A stretch of 8,706 nucleotides of DNA from an uncultured Clostridia bacterium. GTDB taxonomy: Bacteria; Bacillota; Clostridia; Lachnospirales; Lachnospiraceae. Positions 1 through 5,426 of this stretch are shown here, one piece after another. The DNA lies in contig CALASV010000151.1 in assembly GCA_937888895.1 (NCBI GenBank), forward strand, positions 1 through 8,706, read 5' to 3'. Position 1 is the stretch's first letter. Each line of letters begins with the position of its first letter. Below the pieces are notes generated by a model that saw only the letters and a program-made list of their open reading frames with translations, was not told where the DNA came from and did not search any database. The position numbers were made by a program, and so were the translations under genes.

Positions 1-397
1 CTAAAGCTTCGTTAATTGCCTGAGTTAATTCTGGATTTTCTTTCGAAACACAGATTGCGTATTCCTCTATTGCAAATTCTTCTTCCAAGATACTTAAGTC
101 ACTATTTCTCTTTGTGAATGCTTTTGCAGGTTCCTCATCAATTACTACACAATCAATGTTACCATTTTTCAAAGAAGAAACAGCATCATTACCCTTATTG
201 TAACGTTCAACGACCGTTCCTGCTTCATCGCCTTCATAATCCGATACATAAATATCACCGGTTGTACTAATCTGTACACCAATTTTCTTTCCTTCTAAAT
301 CATCAATGGAATACACTTCAGAAGGTCCTACTTTTTTGCCGCATCCAGCTAATAACATAACCAGTGACAGCATGAACAAAATTCTTAATTTCTTCAT
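1..397 (-). other. Solute-binding protein portion of the chimera, first lobe missing
   Basis: From the internal ATG at 395-397 the translation is a lipoprotein signal (MKKLRILFMLSLVMLLAGCG, predicted lipidated Cys at 19). A short linker leads directly into YSIDDLEGKKIGVQISTTGD, then RYNKGNDAVSSLKNG, IDCVVIDEEPAKAF and EEYAICVSKENPELTQAINE. These blocks match the second half of polar amino acid ABC transporter binding proteins (SBP_bac_3 family), which capture an amino acid outside the membrane and deliver it to the permease. In ordinary members roughly 100 residues forming the first lobe lie between the lipobox and the DLEGKKIGVQ block. Here they are absent, so a complete ligand cleft is not expected. 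The C-terminus is beyond the window. No membrane or ATPase component of the transporter is present here. Confidence 0.75.
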
Positions 398-871
398 ACT
401 GCGATACAATCTACTTTTTACTGTGCTAATATTTTCCTCTAAAATCTCTGCTATTTCCTCTAGTGTTTTATCCTCGAAAAACCTCAACACAACAATAGCT
501 TTATCTTTCTCTGGTAATTCCTCTAATGCTCGTTCTAAATCAATATCTTTATAACTATCTTCCACATAGTCAGTTTCTCTATTATGTTCTTCTTGTAACG
601 CCTCATAAGAAATACACTTTATTTGCTTTGTATACCTAAAAATCTCATTTAACATAATTCGATATACCCAAGTTTTTGCATACTCTACTTGTTGTAATGT
701 AGTTGCACTTCGTAATGCTCTATATGCACCATTTTGTACAATATCATTTGCATCATCTTCACTATGTACATAACTATATGCTAGACGATAATATTGATTA
801 TAATTTTCTAAAATAATCTGTTCGATAAGTTCCTCATTCTGCTTTTGTTTTCTTCCGGAAAAAAAACTCAA
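1..871 (-). CDS. ECF sigma factor fused in frame to truncated solute-binding lipoprotein (partial)
   Basis: The reading frame opens at a TTG (869-871) placed 8 nt after a strong AGGGAGGTGA site, with an in-frame TAA just upstream, and runs open to the window edge (290 codons). Residues about 21-85 look like sigma region 2 (YYRLAYSYVHSEDDANDIVQ, then AKTWVYRIMLNE). Residues about 110-165 look like region 4 (ALEELPEKDKAIVVLRFFED, EIAEILEENISTVKSRLYRS). At residue 159 the sequence becomes MKKLRI, which is both a plausible end of sigma helix 4.2 and a plausible lipoprotein start, and continues LFMLSLVMLLAGCGKK, a signal peptide with an LAGC lipobox. It then reads as the C-terminal lobe of a family 3 amino-acid-binding protein. 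No ribosome binding site precedes the internal ATG at 397, so separate translation of the second part is doubtful. The anti-sigma gene expected after such a sigma gene is absent. The family calls are firm; whether the fusion is functional, a pseudogene or an assembly error is open. Confidence 0.8.
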   Translation of the reverse strand, partial: MSFFSGRKQKQNEELIEQIILENYNQYYRLAYSYVHSEDDANDIVQNGAYRALRSATTLQQVEYAKTWVYRIMLNEIFRYTKQIKCISYEALQEEHNRETDYVEDSYKDIDLERALEELPEKDKAIVVLRFFEDKTLEEIAEILEENISTVKSRLYRSMKKLRILFMLSLVMLLAGCGKKVGPSEVYSIDDLEGKKIGVQISTTGDIYVSDYEGDEAGTVVERYNKGNDAVSSLKNGNIDCVVIDEEPAKAFTKRNSDLSILEEEFAIEEYAICVSKENPELTQAINEAL

Positions 872-908
872 GGATTATTCACCTCCCTTATGTTTTGTTT
901 GTATTAAT

Positions 909-938
909 TTAGACCTTAATCTTGAAAGAAAAGTTTCA
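909..938 (-). promoter_or_regulatory. Candidate ECF-type promoter of the sigma chimera
   Basis: Reading the minus strand, TGAAACTTTT (-35 box TGAAAC at 933-938) is followed after 18 nt by GTCTAA (909-914, preceded by G). TGAAAC/TGCAAC plus CGTC-like boxes are the usual pattern for ECF sigma factors of the SigV/SigW/SigM kind in Firmicutes, which often transcribe their own gene. It sits about 40 nt upstream of the TTG start. An AT-rich inverted repeat lies just upstream (about 943-961). Motif matching only; transcription is inferred. Confidence 0.45.
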
Positions 939-1040
939 CTATAAATAAAAAATTTTTATTTTTTATTTAAAACTTTATTCTTTGTGCTATTATGAACAAA
1001 ATCTTTGCAATTTACTTCAGATATATATCTATATTTCTTA

Positions 1041-1089
1041 GTCAATCAGATATTCGCAATCCGCTTCGCTACTTGCTCATAACCGAATA
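1041..1089. repeat. Dispersed repeat copy 1 (partner at 7301-7349)
   Basis: This stretch aligns without gaps to 7301-7349, with about 41 of 49 positions identical. Shared cores include GCTTCGCTACTT and TATTCG...CGAATA. The 6-bp inverted ends TATTCG (1051-1056) and CGAATA (1084-1089) are kept in both copies. In this copy the right end also forms the left arm of the cloverleaf at 1080-1204. Read on the minus strand it would encode FGYEQVAKRIANI before a stop, but the other copy has an early stop, so it is probably not coding. Confidence 0.75.
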
Positions 1090-1204
1090 GCTACTACCGT
1101 AGCTTGTCAGATGGAGCTTGTAAGCTCCACCTGACACAAATAAGTCCTAGGCCCACCACTTAATGCTCTACGCATTTGAAGTGGGGACTTATTTGATTCG
1201 GTTA
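1080..1204. ncRNA. Cloverleaf-forming structured element (RNA or DNA), unknown family
   Basis: A closing stem TAACCGAAT (1080-1088) pairs perfectly with ATTCGGTTA (1196-1204). Inside it, three hairpins abut without a single spare base. Hairpin A spans 1089-1104 (AGCTAC/GTAGCT, loop TACC). Hairpin B spans 1105-1136 (TGTCAG-A-TGGAGCTT against AAGCTCCA-C-CTGACA, one A/C mismatch). Hairpin C spans 1137-1195 (CAAATAAGTCC/GGACTTATTTG, an 8-nt bulge at 1148-1155, CCACTT/AAGTGG, then AATGC/GCATT with a TG bulge and loop TCTAC). The segment lengths sum to exactly 125 nt. The symmetry does not show which strand, if either, is transcribed. It lies downstream of the terminator at 1206-1260 and upstream of the sigma chimera. 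It is not a tRNA: it has no anticodon arm, T-loop or acceptor signature. The pairing is directly visible; the function is unknown. Confidence 0.6.
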
Positions 1205-1205
1205 A

Positions 1206-1260
1206 AAAAGCTTTGGTATAAAACACAAACATACTATTTGTCTTTTATACCAAAGCTTTT
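1206..1260 (-). terminator. Strong intrinsic terminator after the MBOAT/DHHW operon
   Basis: An 18-bp perfect stem (AAAAGCTTTGGTATAAAA at 1206-1223, its complement at 1243-1260) continues past one C/C mismatch into ACAAA/TTTGT, with a 7-nt loop. On the minus strand the stem runs into a T-rich tail (CTTTTTTAA), 13 nt after the DHHW stop codon. The A-run on the other arm means it could also work on the plus strand, though no plus-strand gene points at it. Confidence 0.85.
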
Positions 1261-1273
1261 CTCTCTATAATTA

Positions 1274-2422
1274 TTATCTTAAAAATGCACCTGTATGTGT
1301 ATCTGTTGCAAATGTAATTGCATTATACAGTACTAAAATATCTGTTACTCTATACTGTTTTATAAATTGAGAAATTGGCATATTAAAGTATCGAAAATCA
1401 ACTAAATATACTTTTTCATAATTTCCTATCGTCATTGGTGCAAAACAATGTGCATAAGAGTCTTTTACAATAAGTAATGTTCCTTCACCTTCACTATTGG
1501 AAATAATTTCTGTTAAACCATGATTCCCGTCTAAATAATAAGAATATTTATCTTTTACCTCTAAGTATTCATCTACATACATAGAATCAAAGCTTTCTTG
1601 CATATCTACAGTTACTTTTACTTTGGACGGTGTATTTGGCAATTCAAAAATATGCATTTCATCATTACTTAATTCTACATTTAATTTCGAATGTACGGTA
1701 CCTAAAAAGTCTTCTACGACTACTGTTTGTTTTACTTCCTCTAAACTTGGAATTGGAAAGCCCATTACCTTTGCCCATTCTTGATATGCATAAAAAGCAC
1801 CTAGTGTTGTCCAGTGATGGTCTGTTTTATAATAAATAGATTCGTCTGCGTGTTCTTTCAATGTTTCTCTTACATCTAATGCTGTTCCTTCTGGCAATTG
1901 TTCATAAATTTTATCTATCATTCCATTTTGGTCAAATCCAGAAGCAAAGGCTGGTAATTTTTCTGTTAAAATTTCAGATGCTGTAGGTACTAACATTACT
2001 TTTACATGTTCACTTCCAAGTTGATTTGCATACTTTTCTGTAAATTGTACTAAACGGTCCATACTTTTTTGTAACATTTCCACATCTATTTTAGAATCTT
2101 CATGTCGTTCTACTAAATATCCATCTTTTCCAAGATAAACTCCATTAATATCCTGCTTATTCAATGCCATTTCACTAAATACTTTTAATTTAATCCAAGA
2201 ATCTCTTAAGAAAAACTGGTCTGTAATATAAGTTTCATATTCACTCATAAACTTTCCATTAAACAATTTTTCCCATGAAAACTGTGGCATTGTAGCAAGT
2301 ACTCTATTCTCATTTTCAGAAAAAGTTCGTTCTGGATAAACAAATGTCACTCCTGTAAAGCCAAACACTAATACTAAAAAAAGTATTGCTGCTACTTTCG
2401 AATATCTTTTACTCGTTTCCAT
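1274..2422 (-). CDS. DHHW family protein (AlgX/AlgJ-like SGNH acyl-transfer partner)
   Basis: 382 residues. Residues 11-29 form a single uncleaved-looking N-terminal membrane anchor, so the bulk should face outside. The family motif DHHW is at 201-204 (KTDHHWTTLGAFYAYQ), and KDSYA at 320-324 probably carries the nucleophilic Ser322. Together these give the Asp-His...Ser set used by AlgX/AlgJ-type SGNH enzymes that move acetyl groups onto surface polysaccharides. GVYLGKDGYLVER (94-106) is also typical. AAAGGA lies 10 nt before the ATG. The gene starts 14 nt after the MBOAT stop, so the two are co-transcribed: MBOAT would pass the acyl group across the membrane and this protein would transfer it or assist. 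The polymer that is modified cannot be told from here. A strong terminator follows. Confidence 0.85.
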   Translation of the reverse strand: METSKRYSKVAAILFLVLVFGFTGVTFVYPERTFSENENRVLATMPQFSWEKLFNGKFMSEYETYITDQFFLRDSWIKLKVFSEMALNKQDINGVYLGKDGYLVERHEDSKIDVEMLQKSMDRLVQFTEKYANQLGSEHVKVMLVPTASEILTEKLPAFASGFDQNGMIDKIYEQLPEGTALDVRETLKEHADESIYYKTDHHWTTLGAFYAYQEWAKVMGFPIPSLEEVKQTVVVEDFLGTVHSKLNVELSNDEMHIFELPNTPSKVKVTVDMQESFDSMYVDEYLEVKDKYSYYLDGNHGLTEIISNSEGEGTLLIVKDSYAHCFAPMTIGNYEKVYLVDFRYFNMPISQFIKQYRVTDILVLYNAITFATDTHTGAFLR

Positions 2423-2436
2423 CTCAATCTTCCTTT

Positions 2437-3873
2437 CTAAAACCTAAAGTATAAAAATGGATTATAGGTTGCGTCTACTAAATAAGCAGTAGAAATAATA
2501 AAAATTCCTGCTACAAATACCATTTGTAATACAGTAGAAACTACTTCTCCTACCTTTTTTGATTGCATTTGATATAATTTATCCTGCAATTTCATCACAA
2601 ATTGTTTTGGATATGGAGTAGAAGCAAAAATAAGTATTGCAAACATTAAGGCATAACTAAATAATAAGTAAAGCGATTCGGTACTTACAAATCCTGCTCC
2701 CGATAATCCAAACATTGCTTTTAAGTACTTTGCTCCTAATGTCATATTGTCAAATGCAAAAATTGCCCAACCAATCCATACTAAGAAAATCGTATAAATA
2801 TGTGAAAAAATCTTATGCTTCTTTAAAAAATCAAGCCACAATAATTTTTCTAAAATAAGAAATATTCCAAAATATACTCCCCATAATAAGAAATTCCAAC
2901 TTGCTCCATGCCAAATACCAGTCAATAACCATACAATCGCAATATTTCGAATTTGCATTTTAAATCCTTTTCGATTTCCCCCAAGTGGAATATACACATA
3001 AGACTTAAACCAACTACCTAAAGAAATATGCCATCTTCTCCAAAATTCTGTAATACTTCTAGAAATATAAGGATAATCAAAGTTTTCAAGGAAATGGAAT
3101 CCCATCATTCTTCCAAGTCCAATCGCCATATCCGAATAACCAGAAAAGTCAAAATAAATTTGGAACGCATAGGCAGTAATTCCAATCCATGCCATTAAAA
3201 CAGGGATTTCTCCTTCTGGTTTTGCACTAATCATATCCCACAATAATCCAATATTATTGGCTAATAATATTTTTTTTCCAAGACCTGTCATAAAACGAAT
3301 AACACCTGTTGCAAAGTCATCCATCGTTTCTTTTCGTCCTTCTAACTGCTCTGCTACTGTATTGTATTGTACAATTGGTCCTGCAATCAACTGTGGAAAC
3401 AATGCAACATAAGCTCCAAATGAAATAATATTTTTCTGTGGCAGGGCATCTCCTCGATAAATATCAATGGTATATGACATTGTTTGAAATGTATAAAATG
3501 AAATACCAATTGGTAATGCTAATTCAAGTAAAGGAAGTTCCACTCCCGGAATTAAATTTAAGTTAGCAATTACAAAATCTGCATACTTAAAAAATCCAAG
3601 TAATGCTAAATTGATAATCATAGAAGATACCACTACTAACCTAGCCTTCCCTATCTTATTTTGTTGTTTGAACCGATATACTAAAAGACCATGAGTAAAG
3701 TCTACTACTGTAGAGAATAACATAAGCACTACATAAACGGGTTCTCCCCAAGCATAAAAAATCAAACTCGCAATAAATAAAATCGTATTTCTAAACTTCT
3801 TTGGTGCAATAAAATAAAGCAGTAATACAATTGGTAAAAACCGAAACATAAATAATAAACTACTAAATACCAT
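2437..3873 (-). CDS. MBOAT family membrane-bound O-acyltransferase (AlgI/DltB-like)
   Basis: 478 residues, polytopic, with hydrophobic segments throughout from MVFSSLLFMFRFLPIVLLLY onward. Conserved AlgI-type blocks are DFSGYSDMAIG (242-252), EFWRRWHISLGSWF (276-289), YIPLGGNRKG (294-303) and TGIWHGASWNF, whose His322 is the expected catalytic residue. The family moves acyl, usually acetyl, groups from a cytoplasmic donor through the membrane to an extracytoplasmic acceptor or partner. I chose the ATG at 3873 because AAAGGA lies 8 nt upstream. An in-frame ATG at 3903 would add MKCRKRKENK, but it has no binding site and would place the true one inside the coding region. It forms an operon with the DHHW gene. 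No convincing promoter was found in 3874-3978. Confidence 0.92.
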   Translation of the reverse strand: MVFSSLLFMFRFLPIVLLLYFIAPKKFRNTILFIASLIFYAWGEPVYVVLMLFSTVVDFTHGLLVYRFKQQNKIGKARLVVVSSMIINLALLGFFKYADFVIANLNLIPGVELPLLELALPIGISFYTFQTMSYTIDIYRGDALPQKNIISFGAYVALFPQLIAGPIVQYNTVAEQLEGRKETMDDFATGVIRFMTGLGKKILLANNIGLLWDMISAKPEGEIPVLMAWIGITAYAFQIYFDFSGYSDMAIGLGRMMGFHFLENFDYPYISRSITEFWRRWHISLGSWFKSYVYIPLGGNRKGFKMQIRNIAIVWLLTGIWHGASWNFLLWGVYFGIFLILEKLLWLDFLKKHKIFSHIYTIFLVWIGWAIFAFDNMTLGAKYLKAMFGLSGAGFVSTESLYLLFSYALMFAILIFASTPYPKQFVMKLQDKLYQMQSKKVGEVVSTVLQMVFVAGIFIISTAYLVDATYNPFLYFRF

Positions 3874-3978
3874 TTTATTTTCCTTTCTTTTTCTGCACTT
3901 CATATTTGATGTAGTTGAAATGAAGCATTATCTATGTTCAAGTTAAGTAAAAGAAAAACTACTAATCTCAAAATATAT

Positions 3979-4051
3979 GGGGTTGCCAAAAATTTTTTCA
4001 ATAATATATCATACAATATATCATGATAAATTCTTATTTTTCGACAGCCCC
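3979..4051. repeat. 73-bp imperfect inverted repeat, MITE-like
   Basis: The ends GGGGTTGCCAAAAA (left) and GGGGCTGTCGAAAA (right, reverse strand) match at 11 of 14 positions. The interior is AT-rich and includes AATATATCAT twice (4003-4012, 4015-4024) and a TATCATGATA palindrome. Ends of this GGGGCTGTC style recall the terminal repeats of some IS elements, from memory. No transposase and no clear target duplication is visible. In minus-strand RNA most mismatches become G-U pairs, so it could also form a long hairpin between the anti-sigma and MBOAT genes, but no U-tract follows. The rest of 3874-4098 shows nothing else convincing. Confidence 0.45.
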
Positions 4052-4098
4052 AAAAACTTTTTATTACTTAATTACTCTAAAAATAGAAATCCTTTCTT

Positions 4099-4692
4099 TT
4101 ATTGATATTCTTCACCATTTTTATTTTGATAATTTCCTATTTCTTCTACCAATAAAAAAACATCTGCCAAGTTATTTACTGTTAATTGTGTAGAACCGAA
4201 TCTTTTCGAAATCTCATTTTCATAAGTTCCTAACACACCTGACACTATCAATTTTTTACCTACACAAATTTCTGTATCTATTTCTTCTAATATATCAAAA
4301 CGAACTGCTACTAATGCTTCGTCTTGCATTTCTTCTGTAAATTCTAATTTTATCCAAACTATTTTTTCTTGCTCTTCAATAGATTCTACAATTCCTTTGA
4401 ATGTTGCATATTCTTGTGCAGGTCCCATACGATGAAATGCAACTCCAGGTTCTATCGCTTGTTCTCCCGTTTCTGATAATAATGCAATCCCATAGTCCTC
4501 TGTTGTATGTTTATTCTCTTGATGTAAAACTATATTTGCTACACTAACTAACCCTACACAAACAACTATCATTGCTGCCATTTTCATAACACGAGACGAA
4601 ATACTTACTTTTCTTATTTTATTTTCTTTTTCTTCTGTATAAACTTCTGCTTTTTTATAAATACCTGCAATAAACTCCTCGTCTGATTTCAT
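4099..4692 (-). CDS. Probable membrane anti-sigma factor with OB-fold-like outer domain
   Basis: 197 residues laid out like an ECF anti-sigma factor. Residues 1-35 are a charged cytoplasmic segment (MKSDEEFIAGIYKKAE...), about 36-56 a single membrane helix (VMKMAAMIVVCVGLVSVANIV), and the remaining ~140 residues lie outside. The outer part, about 97-187, alternates short hydrophobic strands (FKGIVESIEE, IVWIKLEF, GKKLIVSGVLGTYE, STQLTVNNLADVFLLVE), which suggests a small beta-barrel like the OB fold. No zinc-binding HxxxCxxC (ZAS) motif is seen. GGGGAGG lies 5 nt before the ATG. It starts 96 nt downstream of the sigma gene on the same strand, the usual place for the inhibitor that holds the sigma factor at the membrane. 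The role comes from layout and position, not from a recognised family. Confidence 0.6.
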   Translation of the reverse strand: MKSDEEFIAGIYKKAEVYTEEKENKIRKVSISSRVMKMAAMIVVCVGLVSVANIVLHQENKHTTEDYGIALLSETGEQAIEPGVAFHRMGPAQEYATFKGIVESIEEQEKIVWIKLEFTEEMQDEALVAVRFDILEEIDTEICVGKKLIVSGVLGTYENEISKRFGSTQLTVNNLADVFLLVEEIGNYQNKNGEEYQ

Positions 4693-4788
4693 AATGTCCT
4701 CCCCTGAAAGTTCTATTACTGTTTACTCTTTCATTATTAGCAAATCAATAAATGATTTTTACTAATGTACTAACAGAAATAATTTTAC

Positions 4789-5331
4789 TTATTTATTCTG
4801 AAATGCTAGCAACAATGCTTTTCTAGCTCGATGTGCTAATACTTTAACTTGTGGTAGTGTTTTCCCCATTACTGTTGCTACTTCCTTTAATTTCATTCCT
4901 TCTAGTTCTGTCAATACTAAAACTTCTTGATATTCTTCTTTCAGGCTTTTTAATGCACGATAAAGTTCTTCCTTCCCTTCTTGCTCTAATAGATGAAGTT
5001 CTGGTCCTCCCTCCGTGGCTGTATTCAATTCCTCTTCTGTTTGAAAATCCGTCAACCATTCTTTTTGAGACTTTCTCACATAATCTACTGCTTTATGATG
5101 TCCTATCGTATATAAATATGTTTTAAACGAAGCCTTTCCCGGCACAAAACGCTCTTTATGCACATAAATTTCTACAAAAGCATCTTGTGCCAAGTCTTCT
5201 GCTATCGTTATATTTTTTATAATATTATTCAAATAATAAATTAATCCATCTTTATAGCGAATTACAAGCCGTTCAAAACCTGCATTATCACCAGCTAAAA
5301 ATATAGAATAATCATTTTCGTCTGTACCCAT
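4789..5331 (-). CDS. ECF-type RNA polymerase sigma factor
   Basis: 180 residues, the normal ECF length. Region 2 spans about 18-87 (FERLVIRYKDGLIYYLNNII, then AEDLAQDAFVEIYVHKERF and FKTYLYTIGHHKAVDYVRK). A variable acidic linker covers about 95-122. Region 4 spans about 123-175 (ALKSLKEEYQEVLVLTELEG, KLKEVATVMGKTLPQVKVLA, HRARKALLLAF), whose helix-turn-helix should read the -35 box. It directs RNA polymerase to a small regulon in response to an envelope or other signal. AGGAGG sits 6 nt before the ATG. The probable anti-sigma gene follows and a DUF4358-type lipoprotein gene precedes it, all on one strand. The signal is unknown. This is a different lineage from the sigma in the chimera at the left end. 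Confidence 0.92.
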   Translation of the reverse strand: MGTDENDYSIFLAGDNAGFERLVIRYKDGLIYYLNNIIKNITIAEDLAQDAFVEIYVHKERFVPGKASFKTYLYTIGHHKAVDYVRKSQKEWLTDFQTEEELNTATEGGPELHLLEQEGKEELYRALKSLKEEYQEVLVLTELEGMKLKEVATVMGKTLPQVKVLAHRARKALLLAFQNK

Positions 5332-5379
5332 GTCACTCCTCCTAACAGATTTGCTTACATCATTTTTTATCTATTTTTC

Positions 5380-5409
5380 ATTGTAACACATCTCCAAACG
5401 AAACTGCAA
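5380..5409 (-). promoter_or_regulatory. Candidate housekeeping promoter of the sigma/anti-sigma pair
   Basis: On the minus strand TGTTACAAT gives an extended -10 (TACAAT at 5380-5385, TG at 5387-5388), with a weak -35 TTGCAG (5404-5409) 18 nt upstream. It lies between the lipoprotein stop and the sigma start, so the sigma gene may be transcribed independently of the lipoprotein. No hairpin terminator is visible in 5332-5426. Confidence 0.4.
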
Positions 5410-5426
5410 CGATTATCCTTTATTTA

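Noticed and set aside
306..554. Plus-strand open frame of 82 codons
   Set aside because: It lies wholly inside the minus-strand sigma/binding-protein frame, which has clear family motifs; it has no family resemblance of its own.
1019..1030. Perfect 12-bp palindrome AGATATATATCT as an operator
   Set aside because: It is a simple AT alternation in AT-rich DNA, far from any start codon; chance is likely.
1080..1204. Cloverleaf read as a tRNA, integron attC site or known riboswitch
   Set aside because: No acceptor/anticodon/T-loop signatures, no attC core sites, and no conserved riboswitch core that I can recognise.
3874..3903. Upstream ATG extending the MBOAT protein by ten residues
   Set aside because: No Shine-Dalgarno precedes it, the added residues are an Arg/Lys run encoded by the true AAAGGA region, and the ATG at 3873 is better placed.
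3979..4051. The inverted repeat as a standard intrinsic terminator
   Set aside because: The arms are separated by about 40 nt and no U-tract follows on either strand.
4844..5126. Overlapping open frames on both strands within the ECF sigma gene
   Set aside because: Shadow frames of the real sigma gene: low-complexity Leu/Ser-rich or Arg-rich translations without motifs.
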